Assembly (NCBI GenBank): GCA_012841255.1
Contig: DUUZ01000150.1
Span: 1-8,110 of the forward strand
Length of the DNA: 8,110 bases
Origin: Clostridiaceae bacterium
GTDB lineage: Bacteria > Bacillota > Clostridia > Saccharofermentanales > DTU023
Reading direction: 5' to 3'
Below the pieces are notes generated by a model. The model did no database searches. It was given only the letters and a program-made list of their open reading frames with translations, and was not told the origin of the DNA. Below, piece by piece: positions 1 through 5,558 of this stretch (position 1 is its first letter; each line of letters begins with the position of its first letter). The position numbers and the translations under genes were made by a program.

Positions 1-492
1 GATGGAGGACAGAACACCGGATTTGCCCGGCGGGATCATGATGCGGTGCTCCATGATCTCGGTCTCCTGGACCAGGCCGATGACATCACCTGCGACCACC
101 TTGTCCCCGGCCGCTTTCACGGCCTGGAATTCCCAGACCTTGTCGCGGTTCAGGGCCGGCGCAAAGGCACCGCGCGTGATATGGTCGCCCTCGGTCTCCA
201 CCAGCACGTCCAGCGGGCGCTGGATGCCGTCAAAGATCTCACCGATCAGGCCGGGGCCCAGCTCCACTGAAAGCGGAGTGCCGCGCGATACGACGGCTTC
301 ACCCGGTCCCAGTCCGGCCGTTTCCTCGTAGACCTGAATCGAGGCTTCGTCGCCGTGCATCTCGATGATTTCACCGATCAGTTTCTTGTCGGACACTTCG
401 ACCACGTCGAACATGTCGGCGTCGCGCATCCCCTTTGCAATGACGAGAGGCCCGGATACCTTGACGATCTCACCCTGACTTCGTTTGTCCAT
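1..492 (-). CDS. atpA: V/A-type ATPase catalytic subunit A, N-terminal part (cut by window edge)
   Basis: Subunit A is the nucleotide-binding, ATP-hydrolysing subunit of the V1 head (three per complex, alternating with B). Only residues 1-164 are in the window, and the frame is open to base 1. The translation starts MDKRSQGEIVKVSGPLVIAKG, followed by the family signatures LIGEIIEMHGD, QVYEETAGLGPGE and LGPGLIGEIFDGIQRPL (about residues 38-92). These form the N-terminal beta-barrel. The start of the bulge or 'non-homologous' domain typical of A subunits follows, at about residue 110 onward. The P-loop and catalytic glutamate would lie outside the window. The ATG at 490-492 is preceded by GGGAG (500-504) at 7-base spacing, inside the 22-base gap after subunit F. 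It is the last visible gene of the operon. Assignment is secure; activity cannot be judged from this fragment. Confidence 0.96.
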   Translation of the reverse strand, partial: MDKRSQGEIVKVSGPLVIAKGMRDADMFDVVEVSDKKLIGEIIEMHGDEASIQVYEETAGLGPGEAVVSRGTPLSVELGPGLIGEIFDGIQRPLDVLVETEGDHITRGAFAPALNRDKVWEFQAVKAAGDKVVAGDVIGLVQETEIMEHRIMIPPGKSGVLSSI

Positions 493-514
493 GGAATATC
501 TCCCTTATCTTGAA

Positions 515-865
515 TTAGCCTTCTTGTTCTTCTTCACGCCATTTGTCGCGCTGGCCGATCATGTCGATGCCCGTCGCCTTGCGGATGGCGGTCCGCAGTT
601 CCTGTCTGCCCAGCCAGGGTTCGCTCCCTGCAGACGGGATGACCGTCACAACCGGCAGATAGCGGAGTCTCCAGACGTGGAGCTGGGATCCCATCTCCTG
701 CGCCAGTTTCTCCGTTATAAAAATGACGGCGAAATCTTCATCGGCCCAGCGGTTCAAAAGAACCTCCGCTGCTGCAGCATCGGCTGCTTCTGCCGTGTGA
801 AGCCCCAGCGCCCGAAAACCGGAAATACTTTCCTGTTCGCCGATGACACCGATTTTTTGCTCCAT
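515..865 (-). CDS. atpF: V/A-type ATPase subunit F (central-shaft subunit, NtpG of E. hirae)
   Basis: This 116-residue protein has the length and fold signature of V-ATPase subunit F, a small Rossmann-like protein that binds subunit D in the central rotor shaft. The N-terminus KIGVIGEQESISGFRALG is the classic start of the family (beta strand, then the 'GFR.LG' motif). It is followed by VIFITEKLAQ (about 48-57) and LPVVTVIPSAG (about 69-79). The acidic tail is rich in Glu. The ATG (863-865) has an AAAGGAAGG ribosome site that begins on the stop codon of subunit C, 14 bases upstream. This suggests translational coupling. Subunit A follows after 22 bases. The symbol atpF is the V-type usage and should not be confused with F-type subunit b. 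Confidence 0.93.
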   Translation of the reverse strand: MEQKIGVIGEQESISGFRALGLHTAEAADAAAAEVLLNRWADEDFAVIFITEKLAQEMGSQLHVWRLRYLPVVTVIPSAGSEPWLGRQELRTAIRKATGIDMIGQRDKWREEEQEG

Positions 866-879
866 GACGCCGCCTTCCT

Positions 880-1929
880 TTAATTCTTGTTAAAATCGCG
901 CCGCAAGGGCAGGATGACGGTCTCATCAAGACCGTTCTCCAGCCCGGCCAGGGCGATCCTTATATTCTTGAATTCAAATTCGCGGGCCATGACAAAGGCG
1001 ATGACACGCGGTGCCCCCGATAATACGGCCAGACCCTGGCGCATGTACTCGGCAAGAAGTCCATCCTTCTCGCGTGCAAAGAGGCGGGGGCCGCCTTTTT
1101 CGCCGAAGCTGCCCAGAAAAACAGCCAGCTCCCGGTAGGGGCCTGAAAAGACCTGCGTACAGGCATCGTCTGCTCCCAGGCAGCCCAAGAGGGCCTCATG
1201 GCCGATCAAGCCTTCGGGCAGGAGGGCCAGGGTCAGCTGCTCGCGGCTGATCCGGCGGTGGCGGGCGCGCAGAAGGGCCTCCAGGTTATGCAAGTCCCGG
1301 ACTCTATCGTAATAGCCGGTCAGCCAGGGATCCTGCAAATCCGCCGCCAGATCGGCGGTCAGACTATGAAGATCCCGGTCCAGTGACCGGTCGATCGCCG
1401 CAGGGTCAAAGACCTGGGCGTAGGCCTCCCGGGCCCTTTGAACCATGAGGCCGGCCCAGGGCGGCAGGCAGGCGCAGGCTTCCGTATCTTCCCGAATCAA
1501 AGCCTGCCAGAGAAGTTCATGGCCGACCAGGGAGGGGCGGGTCAGCCTGGACTCGAATTCTTCCTCCCCGGGATCCTCTCCCAGGATGGACAATTTCAGG
1601 CCCGTCTTGATATTGGCAACATCGGCCGGCAGCAAAAAGATCTGCCAGAAACCGTCATCGGGCACCATTTCACCCAGCCGTTCATAGACCTGGCAGCGTT
1701 CGGCCATGACCATATCCCCGACCGTATCTTTCTGGGGATAGCGGTGTTCCAGAAGCAGGCGCCGGACCTCATCCGACGATGAGGCGGCATAGAGGCGGTC
1801 CAGTCCCGACCGTCCGAAAAGATCCTTTTCCAGACACCAGATCCGGCCGGATGCATACCCCCAGGAGCCCGGCCGGTCTTTTTTCCGGTCCGGGAGCGGC
1901 AGGCTGGATAACGGACTATGCTTAGCCAC
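880..1929 (-). CDS. atpC: V/A-type ATPase subunit C (AC39/d family, rotor adaptor)
   Basis: Subunit C (yeast subunit d, Vma6) is the funnel-shaped soluble protein that sits on the K ring and socket-connects it to the D-F shaft. The predicted product is 349 residues, normal for the family (about 330-350), and mostly helical. Features of the family are the early WGYASGRIWCLEKDLF segment, the middle VANIKTGLKL segment, GYYDRVRDLHNLEALLRARH, and the C-terminal AREFEFKNIRIALAGLENGL (helix contacting the shaft). The frame is open upstream to 1983. I chose the GTG at 1927-1929 because a strong GGAGGAG ribosome site lies just upstream and the family shows no extra N-terminal extension. This start overlaps the stop codon of subunit E by 8 bases, a coupled arrangement. 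Product identity is firm; the start is probable. Confidence 0.92.
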   Translation of the reverse strand: MAKHSPLSSLPLPDRKKDRPGSWGYASGRIWCLEKDLFGRSGLDRLYAASSSDEVRRLLLEHRYPQKDTVGDMVMAERCQVYERLGEMVPDDGFWQIFLLPADVANIKTGLKLSILGEDPGEEEFESRLTRPSLVGHELLWQALIREDTEACACLPPWAGLMVQRAREAYAQVFDPAAIDRSLDRDLHSLTADLAADLQDPWLTGYYDRVRDLHNLEALLRARHRRISREQLTLALLPEGLIGHEALLGCLGADDACTQVFSGPYRELAVFLGSFGEKGGPRLFAREKDGLLAEYMRQGLAVLSGAPRVIAFVMAREFEFKNIRIALAGLENGLDETVILPLRRDFNKN

Positions 1930-2503
1930 TCTTCTCCTCCAGATGCTCAAGGGCGATCCGGGCCAGTTCGGGCCGGTGGTCACGGACTGTCAGATCGTAG
2001 GTCAGGTTATCCCGGATCCGGTCGTGGGTCACCAGGACTCCGCCCAGAAAATCCCCGGCTTCCGGGTCAATGGAGAAGGCGGCCGGTGCCAGTTGGGCAA
2101 GAAGCTTGTCGCCCAACTCTATCCGGTCAGTCTCCGACAAAGTGATGACCCCGCCTGCAAGGCCCAGCCGTCTGATCCAGCCGGCATAGCGGAGGACCCT
2201 TTGTTCGGCCGGTTCCCGGACCAGTTTATCCAGGGCAAGCCGGACGGCGGCATCGGCCAGGTTCTGCTTCTGAGCCAGTTGCTGCTTCCGTTTTTCGGCG
2301 TCGGCGACACTCTCCCCCCGCTTGATCAGGAGGGCGGCGTCCAGATCTGCGCGCTCCGCGGCCTCGATCAGGATCTTCCTCCGCTCCTCTTCAGCGGCCA
2401 GGATTTCCCGTTCAATAACGTCGCGCGTCTCCTTGACGATGGCCTCCACCTCAGCGTCGGCCTCCGTCAGGATGTGGTCTTTGATTCTATCAATACCTTC
2501 CAC
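1922..2503 (-). CDS. atpE: V/A-type ATPase subunit E (peripheral stalk)
   Basis: Subunit E pairs with G/H in long coiled-coil peripheral stalks that hold the A3B3 head against rotation. The 193-residue product is typical in size. The first half (about residues 5-110) is highly charged and helical (DRIKDHILTEADAEVEAIVKE, then AEEERRKILIEAAERAD). The second half is a globular alpha/beta domain that includes FLGGVLVTHDRIRDNLTYDL (about 153-172). This matches the family 'GG.....I..N.SF' signature that contacts the top of the head. The start is GTG (2501-2503), with GGAG at 2514-2517 and 10-base spacing, a moderate site. The stop overlaps the start of subunit C by 8 bases, and subunit K ends 41 bases upstream. 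V-type atpE is unrelated to F-type atpE (subunit c). Confidence 0.93.
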   Translation of the reverse strand: MEGIDRIKDHILTEADAEVEAIVKETRDVIEREILAAEEERRKILIEAAERADLDAALLIKRGESVADAEKRKQQLAQKQNLADAAVRLALDKLVREPAEQRVLRYAGWIRRLGLAGGVITLSETDRIELGDKLLAQLAPAAFSIDPEAGDFLGGVLVTHDRIRDNLTYDLTVRDHRPELARIALEHLEEKSG

Positions 2504-2531
2504 GTCAAGAGCGCTCCATTCCAGATGATAT

Positions 2532-2545
2532 ACCGGCGGTCCGGT
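2532..2545 (-). other. Small stem-loop directly after the subunit K stop
   Basis: On the minus strand ACCGG and CCGGT (2541-2545 and 2532-2536) form a 5-base stem around a 4-base ACCG loop, touching the stop codon of subunit K. No T-run follows, so it is not a standard terminator, and the operon continues into subunit E. It could mark the 3' end of a stabilised K segment, or be chance in GC-rich DNA. Confidence 0.35.
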
Positions 2546-3021
2546 TACATGGCAATGCTCAGCACCCCCAGGATACTGGCCAGGAGGGCGAGGATGGCGT
2601 AGGTCTCCACCATGACGGCGAGGACGATGGCGTTGCCGCTCGTGTGGCCGTGCTTGGTGACCAGGGCCATGCCGCCTTCGGCAACATTACCCTGATGGAA
2701 GGCTGACAGAAGGCCGATGAGGGCCACAGGGAGCGAGGCCAGAAGGAAGAGGAAGCCCTGCTGCAAGGAGATGTTGACATTGCCTGCCAGCATGCCCGAA
2801 TGGTTCATGATCATGAACCAGCCCAAAAGACCGTAGATCCCCTGGGTCCCGGGAAGGGCCTGCAAAATGAGCAGTTTGCCGAACATCGACGGGTCTTCCG
2901 ACATGATGCCACTGGCAATCTGACCGAGTTTTCCGACGACTTTTGCTGATCCGTAGCCGGGCAGGATAACGGCCAGTGCGCCTGCCAGATAGACCAAAAG
3001 TGAACCAAGGATGGGTACCAT
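2545..3021 (-). CDS. atpK: V/A-type ATPase subunit K, 16-kDa rotor-ring proteolipid, predicted Na+-binding
   Basis: This 158-residue protein has four membrane helices (about 4-24, 46-72, 88-108, 130-156), the duplicated hairpin form of the c subunit, like E. hirae NtpK (156 residues). Copies form the rotor ring turned by ion flow past subunit I. The ion site is readable: LPGTQG (56-61) gives Leu56, Thr59 and Gln60. AFHQGNVA gives Gln110, and MVETYAIL (137-144) gives the essential Glu139. These align with Leu61, Thr64, Gln65, Gln110 and Glu139, which coordinate Na+ in the E. hirae ring. I therefore infer Na+ rather than H+ transport. The ATG has the best ribosome site of the operon (GGAGG at 3029-3033, 7-base spacing), fitting the high copy number of K. 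A structured 105-base gap precedes it. Confidence 0.95.
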   Translation of the reverse strand: MVPILGSLLVYLAGALAVILPGYGSAKVVGKLGQIASGIMSEDPSMFGKLLILQALPGTQGIYGLLGWFMIMNHSGMLAGNVNISLQQGFLFLLASLPVALIGLLSAFHQGNVAEGGMALVTKHGHTSGNAIVLAVMVETYAILALLASILGVLSIAM

Positions 3022-3028
3022 ATTGTTT

Positions 3029-3033
3029 CCTCC
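3029..3033 (-). promoter_or_regulatory. Strong ribosome binding site of subunit K
   Basis: The minus strand reads GGAGG, then AAACAAT (7 bases), then ATG. It is a near-ideal Shine-Dalgarno in an A-rich, unstructured spacer, directly after a hairpin. It is one of the strongest initiation regions in the window and decides the K start. Confidence 0.8.
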
Positions 3034-3037
3034 ACAT

Positions 3038-3066
3038 TGTCAACCGCTCCGGTTGATTTGTTGACA
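3038..3066 (-). promoter_or_regulatory. Two mutually exclusive hairpins upstream of the subunit K ribosome site
   Basis: On the minus strand two perfect 7-base inverted repeats overlap. TCAACCG/CGGTTGA (3050-3056 with 3040-3046, 3-base loop) forms a compact hairpin. TGTCAAC/GTTGACA (3060-3066 with 3038-3044, 15-base loop) forms an alternative one. Bases 3040-3044 belong to both stems, so only one can form at a time. The element ends 4 bases before the GGAGG of subunit K. It could stabilise the mRNA 5' side of the K segment, block or free the ribosome site, or be a protein-binding operator. Function is inference. Confidence 0.5.
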
Positions 3067-3082
3067 CCCGGCCGGGGCCGGG
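3067..3082 (-). other. GC-only stem-loop in the I-K gap
   Basis: CCCGGC (3067-3072) and GCCGGG (3077-3082) form a perfect 6-base GC stem with a 4-base loop, extendable to 7 bases with a 2-base loop. It abuts the alternative hairpins on one side. No T-run follows on either strand. It is stable on paper, but GC-rich genomes produce such stems by chance. Confidence 0.4.
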
Positions 3083-3090
3083 CTTATTCA

Positions 3091-3106
3091 AGAGGCGTGA
3101 GCCTCT
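3091..3106 (-). other. Stem-loop just after subunit I
   Basis: AGAGGC (3091-3096) and GCCTCT (3101-3106) form a perfect 6-base stem with a 4-base loop (TCAC on the transcript), 20 bases after the subunit I stop. It is the first of three stem-loop units in the I-K gap. Without a T-run it is unlikely to terminate fully. It could block 3' exonucleases or partly attenuate transcription. Confidence 0.4.
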
Positions 3107-3126
3107 CTCATGACCTCAATTTATAT

Positions 3127-5100
3127 TTAATTTTTCTCTCCCCTGTCTTCAATCTTGACATAGGAGGTCCTGCGCCGCAGCGGATTCCAGAAGGAGCCGC
3201 CGCCGACAAAGAACTTGCCGAACAATTCCACATACTGGAGCCGGCTGGTATGGACGAAGGCCGACAGGGCCGACAGAGCCAGGTTCAGACTGTGGCCGAA
3301 AACCCCTACCACCGCAAAGAGGATGTAGCCGACAACCGTCTGCCCGCCCAGCATGCCCAGCATGTTGACCACGGTGGCGATGACACTGGTGGCCAGAACC
3401 AGGGCCAGGATACGGGCATAGGACAGGATATCGCTCAGGTATCCTGTGATCCCGTAAAGGGCACCCAGGCCCTTGATCAGGCGTTTGAAGGGATTCTTGA
3501 TGCCGTGGCCGGCGAAGATGAGGCCGAAGGCCGCACCCCCGATGACCAGCCACTGGCCGATTTTGGGCAGAAGTGCCGCCGTTGCGGGGTCACTGGTCAG
3601 GGAGCCCCCTGCCAGCATGAGGGCCAGACCCGGAATGATCAGGTACCAGGTCACCGAATCGGCCAGGCCGCCGATCAGATTGCCCTGCATCTTCTCGTTG
3701 CGGATATGGATGCCCAGGCCGAAGAAGAGATGGATGACGCCGAAGAGCATGCTGTAAATCAGGAGCTTGACCGGGTCGTCCATGGGATTGAACCAGAGGA
3801 CCGGGAAGGAGGCCTTGCCGCCTGAGACGGCCGTGATCATATCCCCGAAGAAGCCCCCGAAGAGGAAGCCCCAGATGATTGAGGAGATGCCCGACAAAAA
3901 GAGCAGCATGCTCATCTGCCGCATGCCGCCCTCGGCTTTTCTGACAAAGAGCAGATAGGCGGTGGCTGCCACCAGCATGAGGCCGTAACCGACATCGCTC
4001 AGCATCATGCCGAACAGGATCATATAAAAGGGGGCCATGACCGGCATGGGGTCCGTTTCCTGACTGCTGGGGGCCCCGTACATTTCCAGGATGACTTCAA
4101 ATGCCCGGATAAAGGGATTGTTCTTCAATTTGACGGGAGTGTCCTCGCCCTTGTCCGCTTTCTTGTAGGACCAGACCGCCCCGTAGCGGTCCGCCAGTTC
4201 CCTGCCGATTTTCTCCGCGTCGCTGTCCGGAACCCAGACGTTGAGGAAGAAGGTGTAGCAGAAGTCGTGGAACTTGTCCCCGGCTTCCTGCCGGTCGGAA
4301 CGGAAGAGGAGGTAGTCATGGTAGGTCATCAGCCGGCCCGTGCGGTCGGCAATCCCCGAAAGTTCCTCATTGATCCCGGAAAGTTCCTCTTCCCTGGCTT
4401 CGTTCTCCTTCTCAAGGTTCCCTATGGTCTCCCGGGCCGATCCCGTAAAGGGCAGCCTGGGGATTTCATGGAAGGCACAGGAGGCCAGCCGCGCCCGGAC
4501 CCGGGGCATCTGGTCGTCGATGGAGACAATGGCTATTTTGGCGGGGAATACGCCGGCTTCTTCCAGGAAGTAGACGGCTGCAAGCGGGAAATCCCGCAAG
4601 AGGTCGTGTTCAAAGTTATCCAGGGAGGCAGCATCCATGAAGATGCCGTAAATTACCGAGGTGCGGCGGGTCTTGCGGTCTGCCAGGTCAAGGGGGATAT
4701 CCTTCCAGGGCAGAAGCTGGGCAATCTGCTGTTCCGAGGCCGCGATTGCGTGCCGGATCTCCTCTTCTTCGAGGAGCAGGGCATCATGGCGGGCGACAAG
4801 CCCCCTCAATTCTTCTTCCTCTGCTGCAGAGATGAGGAACTGGTCCTCCGTGACGGCCAGTTTTTTGCCGGCCAGCTCCTTGGCCTTGGGGAAGCGGCCT
4901 TGCAGATCCGTGATGGTCCGGGTCAGCCGGGCCCGCATGTCCATGTTATCGGCGAAGGCTGCACTGTGAATAGCGGCCGGATCCGCATCCTTGTCCTCGA
5001 TAATCTCGACGGCCCCGGAGCGCATCAGCTGGTCCAGCAATTCCTCCCGATCCCGGCGCAGCCCCAGGATCGTCATTTTTCCCATTTTAACGATGCTCAA
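3127..5100 (-). CDS. atpI: V/A-type ATPase subunit I (membrane stator, 116-kDa/a family)
   Basis: Subunit I carries the two ion half-channels beside the K ring and anchors the peripheral stalks. The chosen product is 657 residues (E. hirae NtpI is about the same). Residues 1 to about 345 are cytoplasmic, with coiled-coil stretches near 90-130 and 215-255. The rest is membrane, with 7-8 helices. Recognisable motifs are FGMMLSDVGYGL, LSDILSYARILALVLATSVIA (Arg at about 563) and SAFVHTSRLQYVELFGKFF (Arg at about 620, Gln about 622). The two arginines are those thought to discharge the ring glutamate. I chose TTG (5098-5100) because the resulting SIVKMGKMTILGL matches the usual family N-terminus. 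It overlaps subunit G/H by 14 bases. ATG 5083-5085 (652 residues) is the alternative. Both starts have poor ribosome sites, so coupling to the upstream gene is likely. Confidence 0.93.
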   Translation of the reverse strand: MSIVKMGKMTILGLRRDREELLDQLMRSGAVEIIEDKDADPAAIHSAAFADNMDMRARLTRTITDLQGRFPKAKELAGKKLAVTEDQFLISAAEEEELRGLVARHDALLLEEEEIRHAIAASEQQIAQLLPWKDIPLDLADRKTRRTSVIYGIFMDAASLDNFEHDLLRDFPLAAVYFLEEAGVFPAKIAIVSIDDQMPRVRARLASCAFHEIPRLPFTGSARETIGNLEKENEAREEELSGINEELSGIADRTGRLMTYHDYLLFRSDRQEAGDKFHDFCYTFFLNVWVPDSDAEKIGRELADRYGAVWSYKKADKGEDTPVKLKNNPFIRAFEVILEMYGAPSSQETDPMPVMAPFYMILFGMMLSDVGYGLMLVAATAYLLFVRKAEGGMRQMSMLLFLSGISSIIWGFLFGGFFGDMITAVSGGKASFPVLWFNPMDDPVKLLIYSMLFGVIHLFFGLGIHIRNEKMQGNLIGGLADSVTWYLIIPGLALMLAGGSLTSDPATAALLPKIGQWLVIGGAAFGLIFAGHGIKNPFKRLIKGLGALYGITGYLSDILSYARILALVLATSVIATVVNMLGMLGGQTVVGYILFAVVGVFGHSLNLALSALSAFVHTSRLQYVELFGKFFVGGGSFWNPLRRRTSYVKIEDRGEKN

Positions 5101-5407
5101 GGATAGAAATGATCCTTTCAGCAATAATATCGGCAGTGCGGGCCAGGGCGTCCTCGGAAACGTGTTCCTCTGCCGGAGGGCTGTCCTCCGAGACCTCTGC
5201 AACCAGCTCGCGGTAGCGCTCCTGCGCCTCCTCCATGGTGGCCTCCCGGATGCGGCCGGCCTCCTCGTAGGCTTCCTCAATGAGTTCAGCAGCAGTCTGT
5301 CTGGATTTCTGCCGCTGCAGCTGGGACTCCTCCCGCGCCCTGTCGACGCGCAAGGCGGCTTCCGCCTCCGCATTTTTGATTTCTAGAAGAAAATCGCGAT
5401 CTGCCAC
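5087..5407 (-). CDS. atpH: V/A-type ATPase subunit G/H (NtpF-like peripheral stalk)
   Basis: This 106-residue, strongly charged protein is almost entirely predicted coiled coil (about residues 5-72, heptad-like Ala/Leu/Glu/Arg). It has a helical tail ALARTADIIAERIISILEH (about 86-105) resembling the C-terminus of the family. In the complex it winds around subunit E to form the peripheral stalks. It has no enzymatic motif, and low-complexity coiled coils are hard to assign alone. The position immediately before subunit I, as in E. hirae ntpF-ntpI, makes the call secure. The start is GTG (5405-5407), with a GGGGGAG-type ribosome site 3-5 bases upstream. It is the first gene of the operon, and its stop codon lies inside or next to the start of subunit I. 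Confidence 0.88.
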   Translation of the reverse strand: MADRDFLLEIKNAEAEAALRVDRAREESQLQRQKSRQTAAELIEEAYEEAGRIREATMEEAQERYRELVAEVSEDSPPAEEHVSEDALARTADIIAERIISILEHR

Positions 5408-5530
5408 CGTCTCCCCCTTACCGTCTGCGGGAACCCCGTCGCCTGACCGGCGGCAGGACCCTTGAAAACTGCTTGAAAAGCCCTTTATTCCTGAAATAGG
5501 TTAACATAAACACCCCGCAAATAAAAGGTG
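5408..5530 (-). promoter_or_regulatory. Leader of the ATPase operon with a weak candidate promoter and direct repeat
   Basis: This stretch upstream of subunit G/H must hold the operon start if the preceding terminator works. The best promoter I can find on the minus strand is TTCACC (5527-5532) and TATGTT (5503-5508) with an 18-base spacer, each 4 of 6 matches, so it is weak. The AT-rich part (about 5461-5530) stands out from the GC-rich surroundings, as expected of a promoter. CTTGAAAA occurs twice (5461-5468 and 5472-5479) exactly 11 bases apart. Nearer the gene I see only the ribosome site. Confidence 0.4.
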
Positions 5531-5558
5531 AAAAAGAGTCCTCCCTTAAGCCGGACTC
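5531..5558 (-). terminator. Rho-independent terminator of the acyltransferase gene
   Basis: On the minus strand GAGTCC (5553-5558) and GGACTC (5536-5541) form a 6-base stem with an 11-base loop, followed directly by TTTTT (5531-5535). The stop codon of the acyltransferase (5546-5548) lies in the loop, so the left stem arm is coding. It separates this gene from the ATPase operon on the same strand. The stem is short and the loop large, so termination may be partial. Confidence 0.6.

Noticed and set aside
1930..1983. Longer subunit C start at 1983
   Set aside because: The GTG at 1927-1929 has a strong GGAGGAG just upstream and the extra 18 residues lie entirely in the end of subunit E.
3038..3043. 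TTGACA on the minus strand as an internal promoter for subunit K
   Set aside because: A -10-like TATGGT occurs only at 15-base spacing and would start transcription inside the K coding region, leaving out its ribosome site.
3061..3090. Perfect TTGACA on the plus strand as a possible antisense promoter
   Set aside because: The best downstream -10 (TATTCA at 3085-3090) is poor, and the TTGACA is explained as one arm of the alternative hairpin.
3037..3825. Long plus-strand open frame (262 codons) opposite subunit I
   Set aside because: It is antisense to well-conserved coding sequence, its product shows no hydrophobic or domain pattern, and GC-rich DNA often leaves such frames open.
4267..5106. 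Plus-strand open frame of 279 codons opposite subunit I
   Set aside because: It is the antisense shadow of the cytoplasmic half of subunit I, with no recognisable domain or ribosome site.
5101..5373. Extension of the subunit I frame upstream, through the G/H gene
   Set aside because: The extra 91 residues are Arg/Pro/Ser-rich and unlike any subunit I. They are the G/H gene read in another frame.
5438..5454. GC-rich inverted repeat in the ATPase leader (GTCGCC and GGCGGC)
   Set aside because: On the transcribed strand the pairing contains a mismatch and only about four good pairs remain, so it is not worth calling a structure.
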